Positions 1 through 6,049 of a DNA stretch of 6,049 nt are shown in pieces. Position numbers and translations under genes: made by a program. Origin of the DNA: Pseudomonadota bacterium (GTDB lineage: Bacteria > Pseudomonadota > Alphaproteobacteria > Ferrovibrionales > Ferrovibrionaceae); the NCBI GenBank assembly GCA_023433835.1, contig JAEYTW010000072.1, positions 1 to 6,049 of the forward strand. The letters run 5' to 3'. Every line of letters begins with the position of its first letter. Within the stretch, counting starts at the first letter, position 1. The notes beneath the pieces were generated by a model. The model saw only the letters and a program-made list of their open reading frames with translations. It was not told the DNA's origin and ran no database searches.

Positions 1-3000
1 GGCGCGCAGGGCATCCTGGCCCAGTCGATCGGCGGCGGCGGCGGCGCGGCCGGCGGCGGGTCGGCGGCGGGCAGCGAGGATTCCTACGACGTCAACGTCG
101 CCGTCGGCGGCAGCGGCGGCAGCGGCAACACCGGCGGCAGCGTCACGGTGCAGAACGCCGGCACGATCGCGACCGGCCAGACCCGGACCATCACCAGCAA
201 CGGCCGCAGCTTCAACTACACCACCGGCGGCGACGCGTCGGGCATCCTGGCCCAGTCGATCGGCGGCGGCGGCGGCTATGCCGGCACGACCGATGCCTCG
301 GCCTCGATCTCCGACCTGACCCAGGTCGAGAACATCGTCAACATCCCCTCCTCGGCCTCCTATGCCGCCAATGTCGGCGTCGGCGGCACGGGCGGCACCG
401 GCGGCAACGGCGGCGAGGTGCAGGTCGGCAATTCGGGCACCATCACCACGCTCGGCATCCGCGCCTACGGCATCGCGGCCCAGTCGATCGGCGGCGGCGG
501 CGGCTCGGGCGGGGCGGCGACCTCGACCGACAACGGCTCGACCAACAAGAATTACAATGCCAGCGTGCTGGTCGGCGGGTCGGGCGGCGCGGCCGGCGAC
601 GGGGGCGTGGTCCGGGTCGGCAATTCCGGCGTCATCGCCACGGCCGGGTACGGCGCGCACGGCATCCTCGCCCAGTCGATCGGCGGCGGCGGCGGTGTCG
701 GCGGCGACGGCAGCATGAATGCGCAGTCGACGCTGTCGCTGGGCGCCACCTCGACCGGCAACGGCGGCGGGTCGGGGACCGGCAACACGGTCAAGGTCCA
801 GAACGACGGCAAGATCCAGACCCTGGGCGACGACGCCTTCGGCATGCTGGTCCAGTCGATCGGCGGCGGCGGCGGCGCGGCCAGCGCCGGCTGCACCAAT
901 TCGGTGGCGCCGACCAACGCCGCCTGGATCACCGGCGTCACCACGACCGCGTCGGCCTGCCTGGGCAATACCAGCCTCTCGGCCGGCAGCAACGGCCCGG
1001 CCGCCTGGGCTCCGGGCCTCAGCCTGTCGCTCAACGTCGGCGGCAACGCGTCGGCCGCCGGCAATGGCGGCGACGTCACCATCATCCACAACGGCAGCCT
1101 GGTGACGACCGGCGCGCGCGCCTTCGGCATCGTCGCCCAGTCGATCGGCGGCGGCGGCGGCATCGCGGTCGGGGCGGCCGTCAACATCGGCGGTACCAAT
1201 GCCGCCAGCAGCCCGGGCTCGAACTACGCCAAGGGCGGCAATGTCGGCATCACGCTTGGCGCGGGGTCGTCGATCACCACCTACGGCGCCGGTGCCTACG
1301 GCATCCTGGCCCAGTCGATCGGCGGCGGCGGCGGGTTCGTCGGCGATTCCTCGCTGGCAATGGTGGCGCCCCAGTCCAACACCCTGAACGACCACGCCAA
1401 CAACAACGGCTATTATCCCGATTCGGGAACGGTGACGATCACCACCGCCGGCAACATCGTCACGTCGGGCACCAATGCGCACGGCATCTTCGCCCAGGCG
1501 ATCGGCGGCGGCGGCGGGGTGGTTTCCGGTTGCTGCGGCTCGGCCACCGCCAATCTGCTGGCCGGCAATACCGCCCAGTTCCGCGGCATTTCGGACAGCG
1601 CCATCACCTATGCCGGCGAAGGCATGAACGTGACGATCAACCAGACCGGCGGCGTGATCTCGGCCACCGGCCAGGGCGCGATCGGCATCTTCGCGCAGAG
1701 CTCCGGCAAGAATAACTACCAGCAGCCGATCCAGGTCACCGTCGGCGGCGTGGTTTCCGGCGGTACCGGCGCGGGCGCGGCCGGCATCATGCTGTCGGGC
1801 GGCAAGGCCGCGGGCAGCGGCGGCTCGAACGCGATCACGGTCGGGACCGGCGGCGTGGTGCGCACGGTCGACGGCGTCAACGGCATGGCGATCGTCACCG
1901 GCTCGGGCATCACCGAACTCAACAATGCCGGCAGCATCACCGGCAGCATCGATCTCGGCTCGACCCCGGGCAACATCACCAATACCGGCACGCTCAACAC
2001 CGGGGCGACGATCGCTACCGGCACGCTGACCAATACCGGCCGCATCGAGGTCGCCGGGCCGCTGACGATCGGCACCACCTCGATCGGCACGTCGACGGCC
2101 TACGCCAACCTGACCCAGAAGCAGGGTGGCGTCCTGGCGATCGACATCAACTCGAGCGCCGGCGGCCAGAAGGCCGACCTGCTGGCCGTCACCGGCAACG
2201 CCACGATCGGCGGCAGCATCCTGCCCCGGCCGGTCGCGTTGCTGCCCGGCACGGTAACGGTGATCACCGGCGGCACCGGCCTGTCGTCGACCGCCACCAC
2301 GCCGGCCTCGGTCGCCTTCAACTGGAACCTGGCGCAGAGCGGCAACAGCCTGACCCTGTCGCCCACCGCGAACTTCACGCCGGGCACCGTGAACCTGACC
2401 GCCGCCGAAGCCTCGGTGGCGAGCTATCTGCAGAAGGCCTGGGGCAACGGCGACGGTGCCTTCGCCACCACCTTCGCCAGCCTGTCGCAGCTGTCGACGG
2501 CCGGCGGCTATGCCGGCATCCTGGCCCAGATGTCGCCCCAGGCGACCCAGGCCCAGGCGACGGTGATGGCCCGCCTGGCATCGGCCGGCCTCGGCGCGCC
2601 GCTGAGCTGCCCCGAATTCGTCAACGACGGCGGCACGCTGCTCGGCGAGGACAGCTGCGCCTGGGCCCGGATGGGCGCGCTGCGCACCACGCAGGGTGCC
2701 GACAGCACCGGGTCCAGCTACCGGGTCGACGGCATGCAGTACCGCCTCGGCGCCCAGCGCCAGATCGCCGACAACTGGTTCGTTTCCGGCGCGCTCGGCT
2801 TCAACCAGAGCTGGGCCCGCATCGGCAACGGCGGCAGCGGCAGCGGCCGGACCTACGAAGGCTCGGTCGCGGTGAAATATGTCAGCGGGCCCTGGCTGCT
2901 CGCCGGCTCGGCCGCGGTGGCCGCCGGCTCGTTCCACAACAACCGCTATGTCGGGTCTTCGACCCTGCTGCAGTCCGACCCGGATGCCCATCTCTACGGC

Positions 3001-3471
3001 GGCCGCCTGCGCGCGGCCTACACCCTGCCCCTCGGCGGCTGGTATCTGCGCCCGGGTGCCGATATCGACGTCGTGCATCTCGACACCGGCAGCTTCCAGG
3101 AATACGGCAACGGTGCCGCGGCCCTCAACGTGCGGTCGTCATCCAAGACGACGGTCGCCTTCACCCCGAAGGTCGAGATCGGGGGGCGCTACGATTTCGC
3201 AGGCGGGCTGATCCTGCGGCCCTATCTGTCGGCCGGCCTGTCCTATACGCCCGACGGCAAGCGCACCGTCGACGCCAGCTTCGTCGGCGCCTCCGCCCAG
3301 ACCGGCACGTTCTCGACCACGATCGGCGCGCCCCGCGTGCTCGGCCTGCTCGACATCGGCGTACAGGTCTACCGCGACAAGGGCTTCGAAGTTCGGGCAG
3401 AATACAACCTCCAGGCCAACGACAATTTTGTCAGCCAGACCGGCTCCCTGCGGGCCGCCTATCATTTCTAG
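1..3471 (+). CDS. Autotransporter outer membrane beta-barrel protein with Gly-rich repeat passenger (5' partial)
   Basis: Frame 1 is open from the first base to the TAG at 3469-3471, giving 1156 visible residues. The signal peptide and true start lie upstream; the GTG at 148 falls inside a repeat and is not the start. Visible residues 1 to about 575 are Gly/Ala/Ser/Thr-rich repeats with the core G-I-L-A-Q-S-I-G-G-G-G-G. Residues 576-790 are a degenerate beta-helix end containing an A-D-L-L-A-V-T-G-N-A type segment common just before autotransporter barrels. Residues 798-868 look like the helical linker. Cys870 and Cys886 flank the barrel entry, and the barrel runs from about 886 to 1156. Its last strand alternates L-x-A-x-Y-x-F with a terminal Phe, the signature recognised by the BAM complex. 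By family knowledge, the barrel sits in the outer membrane and the passenger is displayed or released, often as an adhesin. The ligand is unknown. Barrel identity is very sure; passenger function is not. Confidence 0.95.
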   Translation, partial: GAQGILAQSIGGGGGAAGGGSAAGSEDSYDVNVAVGGSGGSGNTGGSVTVQNAGTIATGQTRTITSNGRSFNYTTGGDASGILAQSIGGGGGYAGTTDASASISDLTQVENIVNIPSSASYAANVGVGGTGGTGGNGGEVQVGNSGTITTLGIRAYGIAAQSIGGGGGSGGAATSTDNGSTNKNYNASVLVGGSGGAAGDGGVVRVGNSGVIATAGYGAHGILAQSIGGGGGVGGDGSMNAQSTLSLGATSTGNGGGSGTGNTVKVQNDGKIQTLGDDAFGMLVQSIGGGGGAASAGCTNSVAPTNAAWITGVTTTASACLGNTSLSAGSNGPAAWAPGLSLSLNVGGNASAAGNGGDVTIIHNGSLVTTGARAFGIVAQSIGGGGGIAVGAAVNIGGTNAASSPGSNYAKGGNVGITLGAGSSITTYGAGAYGILAQSIGGGGGFVGDSSLAMVAPQSNTLNDHANNNGYYPDSGTVTITTAGNIVTSGTNAHGIFAQAIGGGGGVVSGCCGSATANLLAGNTAQFRGISDSAITYAGEGMNVTINQTGGVISATGQGAIGIFAQSSGKNNYQQPIQVTVGGVVSGGTGAGAAGIMLSGGKAAGSGGSNAITVGTGGVVRTVDGVNGMAIVTGSGITELNNAGSITGSIDLGSTPGNITNTGTLNTGATIATGTLTNTGRIEVAGPLTIGTTSIGTSTAYANLTQKQGGVLAIDINSSAGGQKADLLAVTGNATIGGSILPRPVALLPGTVTVITGGTGLSSTATTPASVAFNWNLAQSGNSLTLSPTANFTPGTVNLTAAEASVASYLQKAWGNGDGAFATTFASLSQLSTAGGYAGILAQMSPQATQAQATVMARLASAGLGAPLSCPEFVNDGGTLLGEDSCAWARMGALRTTQGADSTGSSYRVDGMQYRLGAQRQIADNWFVSGALGFNQSWARIGNGGSGSGRTYEGSVAVKYVSGPWLLAGSAAVAAGSFHNNRYVGSSTLLQSDPDAHLYGGRLRAAYTLPLGGWYLRPGADIDVVHLDTGSFQEYGNGAAALNVRSSSKTTVAFTPKVEIGGRYDFAGGLILRPYLSAGLSYTPDGKRTVDASFVGASAQTGTFSTTIGAPRVLGLLDIGVQVYRDKGFEVRAEYNLQANDNFVSQTGSLRAAYHF
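10..1719 (+). repeat. Nine imperfect coding repeats of the autotransporter passenger (AQSIGGGGG type)
   Basis: The 12-codon core G-I-x-A-Q-S-I-G-G-G-G-G starts at 10, 241, 469, 661, 841, 1126, 1300 and 1483. A decayed ninth copy at 1684 reads GIFAQSSGKNN. Spacing varies: 240, 228, 192, 180, 285, 174, 183 and 201 nt. Each core is preceded by a second conserved half of the form V-G-G-x-G-G-x-x-G-x-G-G-x-V-x-V-x-N-x-G-x-I-x-T-x-G-x-x-A-x-G, which would suit stacked beta-helix rungs. The stretch between core and next half is variable in length and sequence and probably forms exposed loops. Seven copies share identical DNA across the Q-S-I-G block. The array begins at the left edge, so more units probably lie upstream. 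Confidence 0.93.
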
Positions 3472-3473
3472 TC

Positions 3474-3479
3474 GGGAGG
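3474..3479 (+). promoter_or_regulatory. Shine-Dalgarno site for the IalB-family gene
   Basis: GGGAGG lies 9 nt before the GTG at 3489, within the 17-nt gap after the autotransporter stop. An in-frame TAG at 3480-3482 excludes any earlier start, so this site fixes the GTG as the start codon. Confidence 0.8.
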
Positions 3480-3488
3480 TAGAGTAGC

Positions 3489-3968
3489 GTGTCCTACTTC
3501 AAGCTGGTCGTCGCGGGCGCGGCGCTGATCGCGCTGGGCGGGGTGGCGCAGGCCCAGGATCGCCAGGATGCCGCCTGGCGGGTCGAATGCAGCGGCGACG
3601 GCAAGACGCTCGACTGCCGCGCGGTGCAGCAGGCGTCGCAGGCCCAGGGCCAGCCGCTGCTGGCAGCGATCGCGGTGCGGGTGCCGGCGGACACCAAGAA
3701 GCCGACGATGACGCTGCAGCTGCCGCTGGGCATCCAGCTTGCCGAGCCGGTCACCCTGCGGGTCGACGAGGGCGCGACCGACAAGCAGGCGCTGCAGACC
3801 TGCAACCAGGCCGGCTGCTTCGTCGTGGCACCGCTGCCCGACGCCATGGTCGCGGCGATGCGCAACGGCCGCCAGCTTCAGGTCGGCTTCCGCGACGCCA
3901 ACAAGCAGCCCGCCACCGCCACGATCCCGCTGCTCGGCTTCGGCCTTGCGCTGGACAAGGCGAAATAG
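3489..3968 (+). CDS. Invasion-associated locus B (IalB) family exported protein
   Basis: This 159-residue protein starts at GTG and has a Sec signal peptide: Lys5, a hydrophobic core at about 6-19, and A-Q-A at 20-22, with probable cleavage after Ala22. The mature part has the IalB-family layout: W30-x3-C34, C43, a central segment ending L-P-L-G-I (78-82), then C105-x4-C110 followed by a hydrophobic strand. The four cysteines fall in two pairs and probably form disulfides in the periplasm. Length is near or slightly below the usual for the family. The family is named after a Bartonella protein linked to red-cell invasion, but most members are in non-pathogens and their biochemical role is unclear. 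The gene follows the autotransporter by 17 nt on the same strand with its own strong ribosome site, so cotranscription is likely. A role in envelope stress or in supporting the autotransporter is inference only. Family assignment is confident; function is not. Confidence 0.9.
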   Translation: MSYFKLVVAGAALIALGGVAQAQDRQDAAWRVECSGDGKTLDCRAVQQASQAQGQPLLAAIAVRVPADTKKPTMTLQLPLGIQLAEPVTLRVDEGATDKQALQTCNQAGCFVVAPLPDAMVAAMRNGRQLQVGFRDANKQPATATIPLLGFGLALDKAK

Positions 3969-3969
3969 G

Positions 3970-3992
3970 GCCGGGGCGGATTACGCCCCGGC
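3970..3992. terminator. Hairpin between convergent genes, probable (bidirectional) terminator
   Basis: GCCGGGGCG at 3970-3978 pairs perfectly with CGCCCCGGC at 3984-3992 around the 5-nt loop GATTA. The hairpin begins 2 nt after the IalB-family stop. The loop holds the gshB stop (TTA on plus, TAA on minus, 3981-3983), and the right arm is made of the last three gshB codons. Read on the minus strand, the stem is followed by CCTATTTCG, a weak U-rich tail. On the plus strand there is no U-run, so termination of the autotransporter operon here would be less canonical. Confidence 0.6.
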
Positions 3993-4934
3993 GCTGCGCC
4001 GCGCCTCGATCGCGTCCCACACCAGCCCTTCCAGCTTGGCGCCGTCGAAGCGGTTGATCTGCTGGATGCCGGTCGGTGAGGTGACGTTGATCTCGGTCAG
4101 GTAGTCGCCGATCACGTCGATGCCGACGAAGATCATGCCCTGGTTCTTCAGGGTCGGGCCGATGATCCTGCAGATTTCCTTCTCGCGCGCGGTCAGCTCG
4201 GACTTCACCGGCTTGCCGCCGACATGCATGTTGGAGCGGCTTTCGCCCGCCGCCGGCACGCGGTTGACCGCGCCGACCGCCTCGCCGTCGACCAGGATGA
4301 TGCGCTTGTCGCCCTGGCGCACTTCGGCCAAGTAGCGCTGGACGATCACCGGCTCGCGCGAGCGCAGGGTGAACATCTCCATCAGCGAGGCGAGGTTCTC
4401 GTCGCCGGGCTTGAGATGGAACACGCCGGCACCGCCATTGCCGTAGAGCGGCTTGACGATGATGTCCTCATGCTCGGCCCGGAAGGCGACGATATCCTCC
4501 ATCCGCGCCGTGATCAGGGTCGGCGGCATCACCCCGTCGAAATGGGTGACGAACAGCTTTTCCGGCGCGTTGCGTACCGCGACCGGGTCGTTGACCACCA
4601 GGGTCTTCGGATGGATGTGTTCGAGCAGGTGGGTCGCGGTGATATAGGCCATGTCGAACGGCGGGTCCTGGCGCATCAGCACCACGTCGACGTCGCGCCC
4701 GAGATCGAGCGAGACCGGCTCGCCCAGCGTGAAATGCGCGCCCTTTTCCCGCTTCAGGGTCAAGGGCCGGGCCCAGGCCATCACCTTCCGGTCGCGCAGC
4801 GAGAGATCCTTGGGCAGGTAATGCCACAGGGCATGGCCGCGGGCCTGCGCCTCCAGCCCCAGCACGAAGGTCGAATCGCCGTCGATATCGATCGATTCGA
4901 TCGGATCCATCTGGATGGCGACCTTGAGGGACAT
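3981..4934 (-). CDS. gshB: Glutathione synthetase (ATP-grasp)
   Basis: The 317-residue product joins gamma-glutamylcysteine and glycine using ATP, the second step of glutathione synthesis in the cytosol. Length matches the E. coli enzyme (about 316). The N-terminus has the usual I-Q-M-D-P-I-E-S-I-D-I-D-G-D-S-T-F block. M-R-Q-D-P-P-F-D (87-94) belongs to the substrate region. The ATP-grasp glycine loop is K-P-L-Y-G-N-G-G-A-G (161-170). G-D-K-R (208-211) and R-V-P-A-A-G-E-S-R-S-N (225-235) follow, and E-I-N-V-T-S-P-T-G-I (281-290) carries the metal/ATP ligands. All key blocks are intact. I chose the ATG at 4934 because translation then begins M-S-L-K-V-A-I-Q-M-D, as in relatives, and AGGAG sits 8 nt upstream. 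A GTG at 4982 would add 16 unrelated residues. The gene converges on the IalB-family gene (12 nt apart) and diverges from the VOC gene. Confidence 0.97.
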   Translation of the reverse strand: MSLKVAIQMDPIESIDIDGDSTFVLGLEAQARGHALWHYLPKDLSLRDRKVMAWARPLTLKREKGAHFTLGEPVSLDLGRDVDVVLMRQDPPFDMAYITATHLLEHIHPKTLVVNDPVAVRNAPEKLFVTHFDGVMPPTLITARMEDIVAFRAEHEDIIVKPLYGNGGAGVFHLKPGDENLASLMEMFTLRSREPVIVQRYLAEVRQGDKRIILVDGEAVGAVNRVPAAGESRSNMHVGGKPVKSELTAREKEICRIIGPTLKNQGMIFVGIDVIGDYLTEINVTSPTGIQQINRFDGAKLEGLVWDAIEARRSAGA

Positions 4935-5108
4935 GCGCGGCGCTCCTGGACTTCTAAGGGGTTGCGGGCGCCACCGAACCACAACCGGAACAGAAGGTCA
5001 ACGTTGCGCCGGCCGGCAAGCATCGCTGCGCTGGCGGGCAAGACGCGCGGCGGCGGCGAGCGCAGGATTTCCACCAGCAATTTTCACAGCAACGGCGAGT
5101 GCGATCCG
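4935..5108. promoter_or_regulatory. Divergent intergenic region between gshB and the VOC gene
   Basis: These 174 nt must hold the start signals for both flanking genes if neither is read from further away. On the minus strand, TTGACC (5001-4996) could be a -35 box for gshB, but the hexamer 17 nt on (TTCGGT) is a poor -10 match. On the plus strand no convincing -35/-10 pair is visible; the most AT-rich stretch is AATTTTCACA near 5079-5088. A perfect 10-bp palindrome, GCCGGCCGGC, spans 5008-5017 and could be an operator, though such words arise easily in GC-rich DNA. The region is promoter-bearing by position; no exact promoter is supported. Confidence 0.35.
4943..4947 (-). promoter_or_regulatory. 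Shine-Dalgarno site for gshB
   Basis: The minus strand reads AGGAG here, with 8 nt to the ATG whose first base is 4934. The site supports the 317-residue form and argues against the GTG at 4982. Confidence 0.75.
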
Positions 5109-5981
5109 ATGACCGGAGATATCGATAGCGTCAACCATGTCGGCCTGGCGGTCCGCGACCTCGACGCGGCCTCCAGCCTCTATGAAACCATGGGCTTCTG
5201 CCTGTCGCCGCTGTCCGTCCACCAGGGTTCGTCCAAGCCGGGCGACCCGGTCGAGCCGATGGCGACCGGCAATCGCTGCGCGGTCTTCGGCGTCAACTAC
5301 ATCGAGCTTCTGGGCATCGTGAACCCCGGCAAGATGGACTGGGGCTGGGCCCGCTTCGTCGACCGCTTCGAGGGCGCGCATATCGTCTGCTACGGCTGCG
5401 GCGATGCCGCCGTGGTCAACGAGCGCGTCTCGGGCAACGGGATCGGCACGTCGGGCGTCATCCGCCTGCAGCGCGACATCGACGTCGAGGGCCAGGGCCT
5501 GCGCACCGCGCGCTTCGACTGCGTGCATTTCGACGGTGCCGCGACGCCCGAAGGCCTGATCCAGGCGGCCTACCACCACAATCCGGAATACGTCCACCAG
5601 CCGCGCTACCAGGCCCACGCCAACGGCGCCACCGACATCGCCGAAGTGACCCTGTGCATGATGGAGCCGGAAGCCGCCGCGCGGCGCTACGAGAAGCTGA
5701 CCGGCCAGGCCGCCAAGGCCGACGGCGCCGGCTGGATCATCGACCTGCCGCGCGCCACGCGCCTGCGTTTCCTCGATCCCGCCGCGATCGGCCGCGCCTA
5801 TCCGGGCACCCTGACCTCGCCGCCGCCGTCGATCGCGGCGATCACCTTCGCGGTCAGGGATCTGGCGGCCGCGGCGGCGCTGCTGGAGAAAGCCGGTTTC
5901 CCGGTTCAGCGCGCGGCCGACAGGGTCTATGTCCCGGCCGAGCGCGCGCTGGGCGCGATCCACGCCTTCGTTCAGGCCTGA
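5109..5981 (+). CDS. VOC superfamily glyoxalase-like protein (Glyoxalase_3 type)
   Basis: This 290-residue protein starts at ATG 5109, where translation opens directly into the first VOC strand (D-S-V-N-H-V-G-L-A-V-R-D-L). The ribosome site is weak (GGCGAG, 9 nt upstream). Four beta-alpha-beta modules can be read: about 6-70, 88-142, 176-224 and 241-290; modules 1 and 4 share the A-V-R-D-L signature. Candidate metal ligands are His10, Glu66 (Y-I-E-L-L) and His91. Modules 3 and 4 lack an obvious His/Glu pair, so at most one site seems likely. H157-N-P-E-Y followed by H170-A-N-G-A resembles a motif common in this glyoxalase-like group. Substrate is unknown: the superfamily includes glyoxalase I, extradiol dioxygenases and resistance proteins, and nothing here decides between them. 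No signal peptide, so cytosolic. The frame stays open far upstream, antisense to gshB, but that extension has no VOC character. Superfamily call is firm; enzyme activity is not. Confidence 0.88.
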   Translation: MTGDIDSVNHVGLAVRDLDAASSLYETMGFCLSPLSVHQGSSKPGDPVEPMATGNRCAVFGVNYIELLGIVNPGKMDWGWARFVDRFEGAHIVCYGCGDAAVVNERVSGNGIGTSGVIRLQRDIDVEGQGLRTARFDCVHFDGAATPEGLIQAAYHHNPEYVHQPRYQAHANGATDIAEVTLCMMEPEAAARRYEKLTGQAAKADGAGWIIDLPRATRLRFLDPAAIGRAYPGTLTSPPPSIAAITFAVRDLAAAAALLEKAGFPVQRAADRVYVPAERALGAIHAFVQA

Positions 5982-6049
5982 TCACGCCTCGAGATGTCGC
6001 CCCCCGCGCCGGGCGGTCGGCGCCGCCGGTTGACTCCCGCTGTGGGCCG

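Noticed and set aside
552..1199. 215-residue minus-strand open frame in the repeat region
   Set aside because: Its P-P-P-P-P-I-D-W repeats are just the reverse complement of the S-I-G-G-G-G-G cores.
148..3471. Treating the GTG at 148 as the autotransporter start
   Set aside because: The frame is open to base 1 and encodes another full repeat core at 10-45; there is no signal peptide at 148. The gene is truncated by the window edge.
3587..4104. Two other plus-strand open frames across the IalB-family gene
   Set aside because: Arg/Ala/Pro-rich shadows in GC-rich DNA; the IalB frame has signal peptide, family motifs and ribosome site.
4877..4912. Run of repeated TCGAT words near the gshB start
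   Set aside because: Explained by the conserved peptide I-E-S-I-D-I-D-G-D-S with GC-rich codon choice.
4935..4982. 16-residue N-terminal extension of gshB from a GTG
   Set aside because: The extension is unrelated to GshB N-termini and the AGGAG before 4934 would lie inside it.
4224..5108. Long N-terminal extension of the VOC reading frame, antisense to gshB
   Set aside because: It is composed of residues typical of a GC-rich antisense frame, covers a well-conserved gene, and the VOC fold begins only after the ATG at 5109.
4998..5963. 321-residue minus-strand open frame across the VOC gene
   Set aside because: Arg/Ala/Gly/Val-rich with no domain pattern; it is the complement of a convincing VOC gene.
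6012..6027. GGCGG/CCGCC inverted repeat as a VOC terminator
   Set aside because: Only 5 bp with a GC-rich loop and no U-run; expected by chance in this composition.
6030..6035. TTGACT as a -35 box for a gene to the right
   Set aside because: The matching -10 would fall beyond the window, so it cannot be tested here.
5982..6047. Possible C-terminal end of a convergent minus-strand gene, with TGA abutting the VOC stop
   Set aside because: Only 21 sense codons are visible (ending R-H-L-E-A) with no recognisable family; a run this short is often open by chance in GC-rich DNA.

Overview
The window looks like chromosomal DNA from a GC-rich alphaproteobacterium. Most third codon positions are G or C. 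The IalB-family protein and the glutathione synthetase both read like alphaproteobacterial members of their families. The genus cannot be told from the sequence; a Rhodospirillales-like lineage is only a guess. There is no rRNA, tRNA, CRISPR array, insertion sequence or phage gene.

Layout. (1) Positions 1-3471, plus strand: the 3' part of a large classical (type Va) autotransporter whose N-terminus lies left of the window. It has nine glycine-rich passenger repeats built around a G-I-x-A-Q-S-I-G5 core, then a non-repeat beta-helix end, a helical linker, and a beta-barrel of about 270 residues ending in Tyr-His-Phe. (2) Positions 3489-3968, plus strand, 17 nt downstream with a strong Shine-Dalgarno: a small exported IalB-family protein, very probably in the same operon. 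(3) Positions 3970-3992: a perfect 9-bp GC hairpin between two convergent genes, with the gshB stop codon in its loop. (4) Positions 3981-4934, minus strand: glutathione synthetase gshB, complete, starting at an ATG with an AGGAG site and not at an upstream GTG. (5) Positions 4935-5108: a 174-nt divergent intergenic region. (6) Positions 5109-5981, plus strand: a glyoxalase-like (VOC superfamily) protein made of four beta-alpha-beta modules. The last 68 nt hold no feature I can support.

How the genes relate. The autotransporter and the IalB-family protein form a cell-envelope unit: one is surface exposed, the other periplasmic or envelope associated. gshB makes glutathione in the cytosol. The divergent VOC protein belongs to the superfamily that includes the glutathione-dependent glyoxalase I, so a shared redox or detoxification theme is possible but unproven. 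The points most worth a second look are the DNA-level uniformity of the passenger repeats, the cysteine pairs placed in the passenger, the autotransporter-IalB pairing, and the hairpin shared with the gshB stop codon. I found no clear evidence of a wholly new system.
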